Shown: in pieces, positions 24,798 to 34,600 of the stretch
Position numbering within the stretch: the first letter of the stretch is position 1
How the letters are laid out: each line of letters opens with the position of its first letter
Assembly: GCF_028736215.1 (NCBI RefSeq)
Contig: NZ_CP117883.1
Location: 868,001 to 932,000, forward strand
Source: Mucilaginibacter sp. KACC 22773
Lineage (GTDB): Bacteria; Bacteroidota; Bacteroidia; Sphingobacteriales; Sphingobacteriaceae
Direction of reading: 5' to 3'
Length of the DNA stretch: 64,000 nt
Notes under the pieces: model-generated
Seen by the model: only the letters and a program-made list of their open reading frames with translations
Told to the model about the DNA's origin: nothing
Database searches by the model: none
Translations under genes and position numbers: made by a program

Positions 24798-25709
24798 ATG
24801 TTTTTAGAGCGTTTTATCCAATATATTAAGTTCGAAAAACGGTACTCTTCACATACCGTATCGGCCTATCAATCAGACCTGGATCAGTTTATGCTCTTCC
24901 TCAACAACCCTGGTGATGCCATCGTTGTTCCCGAACCCATAATTACCCATCCCAACCAAATTACGTATCATGACATCCGCAACTGGATGGTGAGCATGAT
25001 TGACCATAAATTAACCGGCCGGTCGGTTAACCGCAAGATGGCCACCCTGCGCAAGTATTTTAAATTTTTATTGCAGGAGGGCGTTATTACGCAAAACCCC
25101 GCATCAAAAATTCGTTCGCAAAAAATACCTAAGCACTTGCCGGTAGTAGTTGAGGGCACAAGCCTTACTCAAATGCTGGATAACGATATTGTTGCCGACG
25201 ATGACTTTGAAGGCATGCGCAACAAACTTGTAGTTGAATTATTGTTTGGCACCGGTATACGCCTTGCCGAGTTGTTGGGCCTGAAAGATAGCGACATTAA
25301 CGATTATGAAGGCACTTTAAAAGTATTGGGCAAACGTAATAAAGAACGCATTATACCTATCAATACCGAACTGCGGATATTACTTGGGCGGTACCTGGAG
25401 TTAAAGAAAAATCAAAATTTTCATAACATTTCGGTAATGTTAATCGTTACAAGTAAAGGTACCGACGCTTATCGGCAACTAATTTATTTGATAGTGCAAA
25501 AATACCTCTCTAACATATCAACCCAAACAAAAAGAAGCCCGCACGTGCTGCGGCACACATTTGCTACAAGCTTACTCAACAATGGGGCCGACCTGAACTC
25601 CATTAAAGAACTTTTGGGGCACGCTAACCTTAGCGCTACCCAGATTTATACACACAATTCAGTTGAACGATTAAAGTCTATTTACAAACAAGCCCATCCA
25701 AAGGCGTAA
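24798..25709 (+). CDS. Tyrosine recombinase XerC/XerD-like
   Basis: The 303-residue protein has an N-terminal SAM-like DNA-binding domain (YIKFEKRYSSHTVSAYQSDL) and a C-terminal catalytic domain. All six catalytic residues are present: R155 (GTGIRLAE), K179, H249 and R252 (HVLRHTFA), H275 (LLGHANL) and Y284 (QIYTH). Length and the housekeeping setting between rpsU and hpf suggest the chromosome dimer recombinase, not a mobile-element integrase. XerC and XerD cannot be separated from sequence alone. The ATG at 24798 is chosen because residues before it are not family-like. Confidence 0.9.
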   Translation: MFLERFIQYIKFEKRYSSHTVSAYQSDLDQFMLFLNNPGDAIVVPEPIITHPNQITYHDIRNWMVSMIDHKLTGRSVNRKMATLRKYFKFLLQEGVITQNPASKIRSQKIPKHLPVVVEGTSLTQMLDNDIVADDDFEGMRNKLVVELLFGTGIRLAELLGLKDSDINDYEGTLKVLGKRNKERIIPINTELRILLGRYLELKKNQNFHNISVMLIVTSKGTDAYRQLIYLIVQKYLSNISTQTKRSPHVLRHTFATSLLNNGADLNSIKELLGHANLSATQIYTHNSVERLKSIYKQAHPKA

Positions 25710-25711
25710 TT

Positions 25712-25719
25712 AAAGGAGG
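25712..25719 (+). promoter_or_regulatory. Strong Shine-Dalgarno site of hpf
   Basis: AAAGGAGG lies four bases before the hpf ATG. Together with rpsU it is one of the very few perfect SD sites in the window, and both genes encode ribosome-bound factors. Confidence 0.75.
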
Positions 25720-25723
25720 AAAC

Positions 25724-26071
25724 ATGAAAATTACAGTGCAATCAATTCATTTTACCGCAGACAGGAAATTATTAGATTTTATTCAGAAGAAAGCTGATAA
25801 GCTGGATACGTTTTATGACCATATTATAAGTGGCGAGGTTTACTTAAAGCTTGAGAATGTGGAAGATGAGGCAAATAAAATTGCCGAGATTAAATTATTA
25901 TTGCCGGGTAACCAGATTTTTGCCAAAGAGAAGTGCAAAAGTTTTGAAGAAGCAACGGATTTGGCGGTTGAGAGCCTGCGCAAGCAGATTGAGAAGCATA
26001 AACAGAAGAAAGCAATAGCCGATGCTGCTGCCAAAAAGGTAATACTAACCGAGGTAGAAGAAGGATTTTAA
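25724..26071 (+). CDS. hpf: Ribosome hibernation-promoting factor HPF/RaiA (short form)
   Basis: The 115-residue protein has the beta-alpha-beta-beta-beta-alpha HPF fold (MKITVQSIHFTADRKLLDFI, then KSFEEATDLAVESLRKQIEKHK) and lacks the long-form C-terminal dimerisation domain. It binds the 30S decoding region and stabilises idle ribosomes. The gene follows the recombinase by 14 bases and ends at a strong terminator, so they form an operon. Its strong SD contrasts with neighbours. Confidence 0.93.
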   Translation: MKITVQSIHFTADRKLLDFIQKKADKLDTFYDHIISGEVYLKLENVEDEANKIAEIKLLLPGNQIFAKEKCKSFEEATDLAVESLRKQIEKHKQKKAIADAAAKKVILTEVEEGF

Positions 26072-26096
26072 TATAAAAAAGGCCATTTTATGGTTA

Positions 26097-26130
26097 AAAT
26101 CGACGGGTTTATAGCCCGTCGATTTTTTTT
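26097..26130 (+). terminator. Terminator after hpf
   Basis: AAATCGACGGG (26097-26107), loop TTTATAG, CCCGTCGATTT (26115-26125) is a perfect 11-bp stem followed by a T-run. Confidence 0.93.
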
Positions 26131-26141
26131 GATAAAAAATT

Positions 26142-26170
26142 TTGCAGCGGGGTATTTTTTTGTAGATTTG
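26142..26170 (+). promoter_or_regulatory. Promoter of the tRNA operon, distal
   Basis: TTG at 26142-26144 and TAGATTTG at 26163-26170 are spaced by 18 bases, matching the phylum consensus. It points at the tRNA-Thr/Tyr/Gly/Thr-tuf unit. Confidence 0.65.
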
Positions 26171-26254
26171 CAATCCCTTTCAGAGAGGTGCCAGCGTAGT
26201 AAAATACTTTGTAAATTTTTGTAAAGAATGTTCTTTAAAATATAAAAAACTTAT

Positions 26255-26262
26255 TAGTTTTG
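26255..26262 (+). promoter_or_regulatory. Second -7 box before the tRNA operon
   Basis: TAGTTTTG fits TAnnTTTG and lies 58 bases before the first tRNA. No TTG is found at the right distance upstream, so it is weaker evidence than the distal promoter. Confidence 0.45.
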
Positions 26263-26320
26263 CCGCTCGATAAACGGAACCCCTGGGTTACGGTAATTGA
26301 AAGAGTAAAATAAAAGATAA

Positions 26321-26393
26321 GCCTCCTTAGCTCAGCTGGTAGAGCGACTGACTTGTAATCAGTAGGTCATTGGTTCGATCCCGATAGGAGGCT
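26321..26393 (+). tRNA. trnT: tRNA-Thr (TGT)
   Basis: A 73-base cloverleaf: acceptor GCCTCCT/AGGAGGC, D arm with AGCTCAGCTGGTAGAGC, anticodon TGT at 26354-26356 in loop CTTGTAA, and T loop TTCGATC. CCA is not encoded. Confidence 0.97.
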
Positions 26394-26459
26394 CTGTTTT
26401 TTTCGGAGGTGTGATGTTTAGCTTCAATCTTGGACAGCACAAATCCGAAAACAACAACT

Positions 26460-26540
26460 GGGGAGATACCAGAGCGGTCAAATGGGGCGGACTGTAAATC
26501 CGCTGCTTCGGCTACGAAGGTTCGAATCCTTCTCTCCCCA
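26460..26540 (+). tRNA. trnY: tRNA-Tyr (GTA)
   Basis: An 81-base class II tRNA with acceptor GGGGAGA/TCTCCCC, anticodon GTA in CTGTAAA, a long variable arm (GCTGCTTCGGC) and T loop TTCGAAT. It is followed by a T8 run and then an inverted repeat. Confidence 0.97.
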
Positions 26541-26550
26541 CTTTTTTTTG

Positions 26551-26625
26551 AATGAGTGATTTATTGAGTTAGTGATTTAGTGAATGCTAAAATCACCAAT
26601 TCACTAAATCGCTCATTCACTAATT
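26551..26625. repeat. Tandem-word inverted repeat between tRNA-Tyr and tRNA-Gly
   Basis: Left arm words AGTGATTTATTGAGTTAGTG (26551-26586) face right arm words AATTCACTAAATCGC and CATTCACTAA (26591-26625). The word family is that of 9421-9536 and 35479-35617. It lies between genes that should share a transcript. Confidence 0.8.
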
Positions 26626-26633
26626 AAAAACAA

Positions 26634-26706
26634 GCGGAAGTAGCTCAGTTGGTAGAGCGATAGCCTTCCAAGCTATAGGTCGCGAGTTCGAACCTCGTCT
26701 TCCGCT
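26634..26706 (+). tRNA. trnG: tRNA-Gly (TCC)
   Basis: A 73-base cloverleaf with acceptor GCGGAAG/CTTCCGC, anticodon TCC in loop CTTCCAA, and T loop TTCGAAC. Confidence 0.97.
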
Positions 26707-26711
26707 CGGTT

Positions 26712-26792
26712 ACAGTAGGCAGTTGGCCGTGGGCAGTTTACAGTTATTATTAACTAGCAACTGCAAACTAACAACTGATAACTGCAAACTAA
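26712..26792. repeat. Tandem-word inverted repeat between tRNA-Gly and tRNA-Thr
   Basis: The left arm carries GGCAGTTGG, GGGCAGTTTACAGTT words and the right arm AACTGCAAACTAACAACTG and AACTGCAAACT words, imperfect reverse complements around a TATTATTAA loop. The word family differs from the neighbouring element. Confidence 0.7.
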
Positions 26793-26800
26793 AAAAATAA

Positions 26801-26872
<72 letters not shown>

Positions 26873-26939
26873 CAACAGAATAAAACATAATAAAGAGTAC
26901 ATTTTTAAGTATAAATTAACCTACAAATAATTATAAATC

Positions 26940-28127
26940 ATGGCAAAAGAAAAGTTTGACCGCAGTAAACCGCATTTAAACATCGGTACAATCGGTCACG
27001 TTGACCACGGCAAAACAACCCTTACTGCAGCTATCACTAAAGTTTTAGCTGATGCAGGTTTATCAGAAGCTCGTTCATTTGATTCAATTGACTCAGCTCC
27101 TGAAGAAAAAGAACGTGGTATTACAATTAACACCGCGCACGTTGAGTACTCAACTGCTAACCGTCACTACGCTCACGTTGACTGTCCAGGTCACGCGGAT
27201 TACGTGAAAAACATGGTTACAGGTGCTGCTCAGATGGACGGTGCAATCATTGTAGTTGCTGCAACTGATGGTCCGATGCCACAAACCCGCGAACACATCC
27301 TGTTGGCACGTCAGGTAGGTGTACCTGCACTTGTTGTTTTCATGAACAAGGTTGACATGGTTGATGATCCGGAATTATTAGAATTAGTAGAAATGGAAAT
27401 TCGTGAATTATTATCATTCTACGAATATCCAGGTGATGATATCCCAGTAATCCAGGGTTCTGCATTAGGTGGTCTTAACGGCGATCCTACCTGGGTTGGT
27501 AAAATCATGGAGTTGATGGATGCTGTTGATAACTTTATCCCTATCCCTCCACGTTTGACAGATCTTCCTTTCTTAATGCCTGTTGAAGACGTATTCTCAA
27601 TCACTGGTCGTGGTACTGTTGCTACCGGTCGTATTGAGCGTGGTGTAATCAACTCAGGTGAGCAAGTTGACATCCTTGGTATGGGTGCCGAAAACTTGAA
27701 ATCAACTGTAACTGGTGTTGAGATGTTCCGTAAGATCCTTGATCGCGGCGAAGCTGGTGACAACGTAGGTTTATTGTTACGTGGTATTGAAAAAACTGAT
27801 ATCCGTCGTGGTATGGTTATTTGCAAACCAGGTTCAGTAACTCCACACACCGACTTTAAAGCAGAAGTATACGTATTATCAAAAGCAGAAGGTGGCCGTC
27901 ACACTCCATTCTTCAACAAATACCGCCCGCAATTCTATTTCCGTACAACTGACGTAACCGGTGAAATTTCATTGGCCGAAGGTGTAGAAATGGTTATGCC
28001 AGGTGATAACGTTACCATCACTGTAAAATTGATCAACGCTATCGCTATGGAAAAAGGCTTACGTTTCGCTATCCGTGAAGGTGGCAGAACAGTAGGTGCT
28101 GGCCAGGTAACTGAAATTTTGAAATAA
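26940..28127 (+). CDS. tuf: Elongation factor Tu
   Basis: The 395-residue GTPase has G1 GHVDHGKT at 18-25, the G2 Thr in [10 protein letters not shown]3 DCPGHADY, G4 NKVDMVD, and G5 SAL. It carries aminoacyl-tRNA to the ribosome. Codon use is strongly biased, as expected for one of the most expressed genes. It follows tRNA genes and precedes tRNA-Trp and secE, a conserved order. No Shine-Dalgarno site precedes it. Confidence 0.99.
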   Translation: MAKEKFDRSKPHLNIGTIGHVDHGKTTLTAAITKVLADAGLSEARSFDSIDSAPEEKERGITINTAHVEYSTANRHYAHVDCPGHADYVKNMVTGAAQMDGAIIVVAATDGPMPQTREHILLARQVGVPALVVFMNKVDMVDDPELLELVEMEIRELLSFYEYPGDDIPVIQGSALGGLNGDPTWVGKIMELMDAVDNFIPIPPRLTDLPFLMPVEDVFSITGRGTVATGRIERGVINSGEQVDILGMGAENLKSTVTGVEMFRKILDRGEAGDNVGLLLRGIEKTDIRRGMVICKPGSVTPHTDFKAEVYVLSKAEGGRHTPFFNKYRPQFYFRTTDVTGEISLAEGVEMVMPGDNVTITVKLINAIAMEKGLRFAIREGGRTVGAGQVTEILK

Positions 28128-28149
28128 GAATTTCAAAAAGGTTAATTGG

Positions 28150-28185
28150 AAACATAAGTTTACTGTAAAAAGTAAACTTATGTTT
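28150..28185 (+). terminator. Hairpin between tuf and tRNA-Trp
   Basis: AAACATAAGTTTAC (28150-28163) and GTAAACTTATGTTT (28172-28185) form a perfect 14-bp stem with loop TGTAAAAA. The trailing TCTTATTAT is a poor U-tract, so it may terminate partially or be a processing site. Confidence 0.65.
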
Positions 28186-28203
28186 TCTTATTATAAAATA
28201 TAC

Positions 28204-28274
28204 ACGGGAATAGTTCAACGGTAGAATAGAGGTCTCCAAAACCTTTGATCAGGGTTCGAATCCTTGTTCCCGTG
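28204..28274 (+). tRNA. trnW: tRNA-Trp (CCA)
   Basis: A 71-base cloverleaf with acceptor ACGGGAA/TTCCCGT, anticodon CCA in loop CTCCAAA, T loop TTCGAAT and discriminator G. The position between tuf and secE is conserved in many bacteria. Confidence 0.96.
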
Positions 28275-28292
28275 CATAAGCAAAGTTTAAAA

Positions 28293-28487
28293 ATGGCTAA
28301 CGTAACTGAATATATTAAAGAATCATACATCGAGTTAACTGAGAAGGTAACCTGGCCAACCTGGCGTGAGTTGCAAAGCAGTGCCATATTGGTATTGGTT
28401 GCTGCAATTATCATTGCCTTGGTTATTTTAGGTATGGACCAGATCATAGCTTATTTGCTTAAAGCATTTTATAGTTCACTTACATAA
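28293..28487 (+). CDS. secE: Protein translocase subunit SecE
   Basis: The 64-residue protein (start MANVTEYIKESYIELTEKV at the ATG 28293) has the SecE amphipathic helix with VTWPTWRELQ, then a single membrane segment (LVLVAAIIIALVILGMDQII). It clamps SecY in the translocon. The frame is open upstream, but that part overlaps tRNA-Trp. It is followed by nusG after 16 bases. Confidence 0.96.
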   Translation: MANVTEYIKESYIELTEKVTWPTWRELQSSAILVLVAAIIIALVILGMDQIIAYLLKAFYSSLT

Positions 28488-28503
28488 TATTTAGGAGATA
28501 GCG

Positions 28504-29046
28504 ATGAGTGATCAATTGAAGTGGTATGTAGTTAGGGCCATAAGTGGTAAAGAAAAAAAGGTTAAACAATATATAGATGCCGAAATTAGTCGTTTGGGCA
28601 TTACCCATTTGGTACCACAGGTATTAATACCAACCGAAAAGTACTATCAAATGCGCGATGGAAAAAAGATTGCTAAAGAGCGTAACTACTTTCCGGGCTA
28701 TGTATTGATGGAAGCTGTATTAGATGGCGAAACCGAACACATCATCAAAAATATAAACAGTGTTATAGGATTTTTAGGCGATAAAGCCGGTAATGCTATC
28801 CCACTGCGCCAGGCCGAAGTTAACCGTATTTTAGGTAAGGTTGATGAAATGAGTGCCCAGGGCGAAACAATGAACGTACCTTACTACATAGGCGAAAACG
28901 TAAAAGTAATGGACGGGCCTTTCAATGGCTTCAGCGGTGTTATCGAAGAAGTTAACGAAGAAAAAAAGAAATTAAAAGTTATGGTAAAGATATTTGGGCG
29001 CCGTACGCCGCTTGAATTGAATTACATGCAGGTAGAGAAAGAATAA
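28504..29046 (+). CDS. nusG: Transcription termination/antitermination protein NusG
   Basis: The 180-residue protein has an NGN domain (KWYVVRAISGKEKKVKQYI at the start, FPGYVLMEA) and a C-terminal KOW domain (VKVMDGPFNGFSGVIEEV). It binds RNA polymerase and couples transcription with translation. An AGGAG-type SD lies seven bases before the ATG. It is coupled to secE and separated from rplK by an inverted repeat. Confidence 0.98.
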   Translation: MSDQLKWYVVRAISGKEKKVKQYIDAEISRLGITHLVPQVLIPTEKYYQMRDGKKIAKERNYFPGYVLMEAVLDGETEHIIKNINSVIGFLGDKAGNAIPLRQAEVNRILGKVDEMSAQGETMNVPYYIGENVKVMDGPFNGFSGVIEEVNEEKKKLKVMVKIFGRRTPLELNYMQVEKE

Positions 29047-29171
29047 TTATTGAATTACTGATTTATTGAATTATTGATTTATCAGTTGGAGATAGTTTAA
29101 AAAATATAAGTGGCTTTTTAATTGGGTAAGCTGAAATCAATAATTCACTAATTCAATAATTCAGTCATTAA
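29047..29171. repeat. Tandem-word inverted repeat between nusG and rplK
   Basis: Starting directly after the nusG stop, the left arm (29047-29080) of TTATTGAATTACTGATTTA words pairs with the right arm (29134-29171) of AAATCAATAATTCACTAATT words. The loop is about 53 bases. It sits in the middle of a ribosomal protein operon. Confidence 0.85.
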
Positions 29172-29234
29172 ACATCCTTAAATGTTACTTAGCTTCCACT
29201 TACTAACATTGAGTTATAATTAAAGTAAATTAAA

Positions 29235-29675
29235 ATGGCAAAAGAGATCGGTGCAATGGTAAAGCTGCAGGTTAAAGGCGGCGCCGCAAACCCATCACCT
29301 CCAATTGGCCCTGCATTGGGTGCAAAAGGTGTGAACATCATGGAGTTTTGCAAGCAATTTAATGCACGTACCCAGGATAAAGCTGGAAAAGTGTTGCCTG
29401 TTTTGATTACTGTTTATGTTGACAAATCTTTCGAATTTATCATCAAAACCCCTCCTGTTGCAATCCAGTTATTGGAAGTTACAGGTTTAAAAAGTGGTTC
29501 GGCTGAACCCAACCGTAAAAAAGTTGCCAATGTAAATTGGGAGCAGGTTGAAACTATAGCCAAAGATAAAATGGTAGATTTAAATGCATTTACTGTAGAA
29601 TCAGCCATGAAAATGGTGGCAGGTACTGCCCGTAGTATGGGAATCACCGTATCAGGTACGGCTCCCTGGAACTAA
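29235..29675 (+). CDS. rplK: 50S ribosomal protein L11
   Basis: The 146-residue protein has the uL11 signature: [20 protein letters not shown] at the N-terminus (residues 9-28) with the Pro-rich stretch that contacts EF-G, and the C-terminal RNA-binding part ending in [10 protein letters not shown]. Length and start are normal. It lies in the nusG-rplKAJL-rpoBC order. Confidence 0.98.
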   Translation: MAKEIGAMVKLQVKGGAANPSPPIGPALGAKGVNIMEFCKQFNARTQDKAGKVLPVLITVYVDKSFEFIIKTPPVAIQLLEVTGLKSGSAEPNRKKVANVNWEQVETIAKDKMVDLNAFTVESAMKMVAGTARSMGITVSGTAPWN

Positions 29676-29680
29676 ATTGG

Positions 29681-29750
29681 TTTCGGATTTCGGATTTTCG
29701 ATTTCGGATTTTTAAAATCTCAAATCTTAGATCTCAGATCTCGGATCAAA
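29681..29750. repeat. Tandem-word repeat between rplK and rplA
   Basis: Words of the type TTTCGGATTTCGGA and TTTCGATTTCGGATTTT fill the left part, then AAATCTCAAATCTTAGATC and CAGATCTCGGATC words the right part. The arms are diverged, so pairing is weaker than in neighbouring elements, but the plan is the same. Confidence 0.7.
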
Positions 29751-29783
29751 AATTATTAATTTATACAAAATCAGTTTAAGACA

Positions 29784-30482
29784 GTGGCTAGATTAACAAA
29801 AAATCAAAAAGCGGCACTCTCCAAAATTGAGGCAAACAAATCGTATTCATTAGAAGCTGCATCAGCTTTGGTAAAGGAATTAACCTTAACTAAATTTGAT
29901 TCATCAGTTGATATAGACGTTCGTTTAGGTGTTGACCCGCGTAAAGCCAATCAAATGGTACGTGGTATTGCAACATTACCTCATGGAACCGGTAAAACTG
30001 TACGTGTATTGGTGCTTTGTACTCCTGATAAGGAACAAGAAGCTAAAGATGCAGGTGCGGATTACGTAGGTTTGGATGAATATATTGCCAAGATTGAAGG
30101 CGGATGGACTGACGTTGATATTATCATCACTATGCCAAGTGTAATGGCTAAGGTAGGTCGTTTGGGTAGAATTTTAGGCCCGCGTAACCTTATGCCAAAC
30201 CCTAAATCAGGAACAGTAACTCCAGAAGTTGGAAAAGCTGTAACTGAGGTAAAAGGCGGTAAAATCGACTTCAAGGTTGATAAAACAGGTATCATCCATA
30301 CCTCAATAGGAAAAGCATCATTCCCTGCAGATAAAATTTATGAGAATGCATTAGAAGTATTGCAAACTATCTCAAAATTAAAACCATCAGCAGCAAAAGG
30401 AACATATTTCAAGAGCATTCACATCTCTTCAACCATGTCTCCTGGAATAACAGTTGAAACTAAATCAGTAGCGGGGATCTAA
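29784..30482 (+). CDS. rplA: 50S ribosomal protein L1
   Basis: The 232-residue uL1 starts at a GTG (29784; [15 protein letters not shown]) and has the two-domain fold with [20 protein letters not shown] at about 130-149. It forms the mobile L1 stalk and in many bacteria represses its own operon. The rplJ start follows two bases after its stop. Confidence 0.98.
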   Translation: MARLTKNQKAALSKIEANKSYSLEAASALVKELTLTKFDSSVDIDVRLGVDPRKANQMVRGIATLPHGTGKTVRVLVLCTPDKEQEAKDAGADYVGLDEYIAKIEGGWTDVDIIITMPSVMAKVGRLGRILGPRNLMPNPKSGTVTPEVGKAVTEVKGGKIDFKVDKTGIIHTSIGKASFPADKIYENALEVLQTISKLKPSAAKGTYFKSIHISSTMSPGITVETKSVAGI

Positions 30483-30484
30483 TC

Positions 30485-31003
30485 ATGAATAAAGAAGAAA
30501 AATACGACCTTGTTCTTGCCCTTACTGAGCAAATGAAAGAGTACGGTAATTTCTATATTACTGATACCTCTAATTTAACAGTTGCAAAGATCAACGATAT
30601 CCGTCGTCAGTGTTTCCAAAGCGAAATCACAATGAAAGTGGCAAAAAATAGCTTGATTAAAAAAGCTATGGAAGCTGCAGGTGGCGATTACACTCCAATA
30701 TTTGATGTATTAAAAGGTTCATCATCAATCCTTTTTTCAAAATCAGCAACTGCCCCGGCAAAGTTGATTAAACAATTAAGGAAAAAAAGTGACAAACCGA
30801 TTTTAAAAGCAGCTTATATTGATTCAGCAATATTTATTGGCGACAACCAGATCGATACGTTGATCAAGTTGAAATCAAAAGAGCAGCTGATAGGCGAAGT
30901 TATCGGATTATTGCAATCACCAGCCAAGAATGTTATTTCTGCACTGCAATCAGGCGGAAATACTATCGCAGGTTTGGTAAAAACATTACAAGAAAGAGGT
31001 TAA
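30485..31003 (+). CDS. rplJ: 50S ribosomal protein L10
   Basis: The 172-residue uL10 has the N-terminal rRNA-binding domain (KAKINDIRRQ, KNSLIKKAM) and a C-terminal helix that recruits L7/L12 dimers. It starts two bases after rplA, implying coupled translation, and is 63 bases upstream of rplL. Confidence 0.97.
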   Translation: MNKEEKYDLVLALTEQMKEYGNFYITDTSNLTVAKINDIRRQCFQSEITMKVAKNSLIKKAMEAAGGDYTPIFDVLKGSSSILFSKSATAPAKLIKQLRKKSDKPILKAAYIDSAIFIGDNQIDTLIKLKSKEQLIGEVIGLLQSPAKNVISALQSGGNTIAGLVKTLQERG

Positions 31004-31066
31004 CTAACACCTCAATAAAGTTAGATAACAATAAACAAAAAGCATTAAAAGTAAAATTTAAATAAA

Positions 31067-31450
31067 ATGGCGGATTTAAAAGCGTTTGCTGAACAGTTGG
31101 TAAACTTAACAGTAAAGGAAGTAAACGAATTAGCTCAGATCTTAAAAGACGAGTATGGTATTGAGCCTGCTGCTGCAGCTGTTGCTGTTGCTGCTGCTCC
31201 GGCTGGTGGCGATGACGCTCCTGCTGCTGAAGCAGTACAAACTGCATTTGACGTTATCCTGAAAGAAGCAGGTGGCGCTAAATTAGCAGTTGTTAAATTA
31301 GTAAAAGACTTAACTGGCTTAGGTTTGAAAGAAGCTAAAGATCTTGTTGATGGTGCACCAAAAGAAGTTAAAACCGGTGTAACTAAAGAAGAAGCTGAAT
31401 CTTTGAAAAAACAATTAGAAGAAGCTGGAGCAGTAGTTGAGGTTAAATAA
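31067..31450 (+). CDS. rplL: 50S ribosomal protein L7/L12
   Basis: The 127-residue protein has the N-terminal dimerisation helices, an Ala-rich hinge ([14 protein letters not shown], about 40-53), and the C-terminal factor-binding domain (EKTxFDVIL-like [25 protein letters not shown]). It forms the stalk that recruits translation GTPases. A hairpin and a word repeat separate it from rpoB. Confidence 0.98.
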   Translation: MADLKAFAEQLVNLTVKEVNELAQILKDEYGIEPAAAAVAVAAAPAGGDDAPAAEAVQTAFDVILKEAGGAKLAVVKLVKDLTGLGLKEAKDLVDGAPKEVKTGVTKEEAESLKKQLEEAGAVVEVK

Positions 31451-31474
31451 GTTAACCCAATAAAATATAGCATG

Positions 31475-31502
31475 AGACTCCGACCTATTTTGGTCGGGGT
31501 CT
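31475..31502 (+). terminator. Possible attenuator between rplL and rpoB
   Basis: AGACTCCGACC (31475-31485) and GGTCGGGGTCT (31492-31502) form an 11-bp stem (one T-G pair) with loop TATTTT. No U-run follows. Partial termination or RNase processing between rplL and rpoBC is known in other bacteria and fits this place. Confidence 0.6.
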
Positions 31503-31529
31503 ATTGCTGTTTATAAAGGTTTGGATATT

Positions 31530-31639
31530 AGATGCCAGATATGAGATGTAAGATATGAGATTTTTGGCGGTTAAACTTTTAACTACCAGCCTTCTGCAAC
31601 ATATTCGGTCTCAAATCTCACATCTCAAATCTCACATCT
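31530..31639. repeat. Tandem-word inverted repeat between rplL and rpoB
   Basis: Left arm words AGATGCCAGATATGAGATG (31530-31563) pair with right arm words CAAATCTCACATCT, present twice (31608-31639). It lies after the attenuator-like hairpin and ends 35 bases before the rpoB start. Confidence 0.85.
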
Positions 31640-31674
31640 ACAAAAGTTTATTAATAAACTAAAAATTAAACACC

Positions 31675-34600
31675 TTGGCAAACAACATTAATCAAAGAGT
31701 AAACTTTGCAACCAGTAGAAAGGTACTTGATTACCCCGATTTCCTGGATGTTCAGTTACAATCTTTCCAGGAATTTTTTCAATTGGAAACCACCTCAGAC
31801 AACCGCTATAAAGAAGGTTTGTTTAAAGTGTTTGCTGAAAATTTTCCTATCTCAGATTCAAGGAACATCTTCGTTTTAGAGTTTCTGGATTACTTTATTG
31901 ATCCGCCACGTTATGATATACAGGAGTGTATCGAGCGCGGATTAACTTATAGCGTACCATTAAAAGCCAAGCTTCGCCTGTCATGTAATGATGAGGAGCA
32001 CGAAGATTTTGAAACAATTGTACAGGATGTTTATTTGGGTACTATCCCTTATATGACACCTAAAGGTACATTTGTTATTAACGGTGCCGAGCGTGTAATT
32101 GTATCGCAGTTACACCGTTCACCTGGTGTATTCTTTGGCCAAAGCCGCCATACCAACGGTACAAAATTATACTCTGCCCGTGTTATTCCTTTCAAGGGTT
32201 CATGGATTGAGTTTGCTACAGACGTTAACAACGTGATGTATGCTTACATTGACCGTAAAAAGAAATTCCCGGTTACCACGTTGCTTCGTGCTATTGGTTA
32301 TGACTCTGACAAAGATATATTAGAGTTATTTGAACTGGCCGACGAAGTAAAAGTTAGCAAATCGGGCCTGAAGAAATTCATTGGCCGTAAGCTTGCTGCA
32401 AGGGTACTTAAAAAATGGGTAGAAGATTTTGTGGATGAGGATACCGGTGAAGTGGTATCTATCGACCGTAACGAAATTATCCTTGAGCGTGAAACTGTAT
32501 TAGAAGATGACCATATTGATATGATCATTGATGCTGGCGTTAAAACCATCATCCTGAACAAGGAAGATGCTTCAACCAGCGGTGATTATACTATTATATA
32601 TAATACATTACAAAAAGATACTTCGAACTCTGAGAAAGAAGCGGTTGAGCATATCTACCGTCAATTACGTAACGCCGAACCACCTGATGAGGAAACTGCA
32701 CGTGGTATCATCGATCGTTTGTTCTTCTCGGATAAAAGATATGACCTGGGCGATGTGGGCCGCTACCGCATCAACCGTAAATTGAAATTAAATACCTCTG
32801 ATGAAACTAAGGTATTAACCAAACAGGATATTATCGCCATCGTAAAATATTTGATCAAACTGATCAACTCAAAAGCCGAGGTGGATGATATTGACCACTT
32901 GTCAAACCGTCGTGTTCGTACAGTGGGCGAGCAATTATATGCCCAGTTTGGTGTTGGTTTGGCCCGTATGGCCCGTACCATCCGCGAGCGTATGAACATC
33001 CGCGACAACGAGGTATTTACACCTACTGACCTGATTAACGCACGTACACTATCATCTGTGATCAACTCGTTCTTCGGAACTAACCAGTTATCACAGTTTA
33101 TGGACCAAACCAATCCACTGGCAGAGATTACGCACAAGCGTCGTCTGTCAGCCCTTGGGCCCGGTGGTCTGTCACGTGAGCGTGCAGGTTTCGAGGTTCG
33201 TGACGTACACTACACCCACTACGGTAGGTTATGTACTATCGAAACTCCTGAAGGACCGAACATTGGTTTGATCTCGTCGCTTTGCGTACACGCCAAGATT
33301 AACAACTTAGGCTTTATCGAAACACCGTACAAACGTGTGGTTGATGGTAAAGTGCAGGTTGATGAGCCGGTTATCTACTTATCTGCTGAGGACGAGGATG
33401 GTAAAACTATAGGCCAGGCAAACGCGCATTACGATGATAAAGGTGTATTTGCATTACCGAAAGTAAAAGCACGTTTTGAAGGTGACTTCCCGATCATCGA
33501 GCCTGAAAGGCTGGATTTAATGGATATTGCTCCAAACCAGATCACCTCTATCGCAGCTTCATTAATTCCGTTTTTGGAACATGATGATGCTAACCGTGCC
33601 TTGATGGGATCGAACATGCAACGCCAGGCTGTGCCTTTGTTACGCCCTGAGGCGCCGATTGTTGGTACCGGTTTGGAAGGTCGTGTGGCAAAAGATTCAC
33701 GTACACTAATCAATGCCGAAGGCGATGGTGTAGTTGAATATGTTGACGCTAACGAAATCCGGATTAAATATGACCGTAACGAGCTTGACCGCCTGATATC
33801 TTTTGATGGCGATTCAAAAAGCTACCGTTTAACCAAGTTCAAGAAAACCAACCAAAGTACTACCATGAACCTTAAGCCTATTGTTAAAAAAGGCCAAAGG
33901 GTATCAAAAGGCGAAGTGCTTTGCGAAGGTTACGCAACACAGGCAGGCGAGCTTGCCCTGGGCCGTAACTTAAAGGTGGCTTTCATGCCTTGGCAAGGTT
34001 ACAACTTTGAGGATGCTATCGTGATCTCTGAGCGTGTTGTATCACAGGATATTTTCACTTCACTTCACGTTGAAGAGTTTGAATTGGAAGTACGTGATAC
34101 CAAACGTGGTGAAGAAGAATTAACACCAGATATCCCTAACGTATCAGAAGAAGCTACTAAAGACCTTGACGAAGACGGTATTATCCGTGTAGGTGCCGAG
34201 GTTAAAGAAGGCGATATCCTGATTGGTAAGATTACTCCGAAAGGCGAATCTGACCCATCACCGGAAGAAAAACTGTTACGCGCCATTTTTGGTGATAAAG
34301 CGGGTGATGTTAAGGATGCATCTTTAAAAACTCCACCGTCAATTGCCGGTGTGGTTATAGATACCAAATTGTTTAGCCGTGCTAAGAAAACTTCGAAAGC
34401 CGAAGAAAAAGCACAGTTGGAGAAACTGGATAACAAACATGATAAAGCAGTAAAAGATCTTAAAAACACTTTGATTGAAAAGTTATTTGAGATTGTGAAC
34501 GGCAAAACATCGCAAGGTGTTTACAACGTTTACAAAGAGCTTCATGTGCCTAAAGGTGTAAAATTCACCCAGAAAATTTTAGTTGAGCTTAATTACGAGA

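Noticed and set aside
24798..25709. Integrase of a mobile element or prophage
   Set aside because: No attachment-site repeats, phage genes or tRNA disruption are nearby; the setting between rpsU and hpf fits the housekeeping Xer recombinase.
30963..31247. Minus-strand glutamine-rich ORF opposite rplL
   Set aside because: It is the antisense of the Ala-rich hinge codons (GCT/GCA repeats) of L7/L12.
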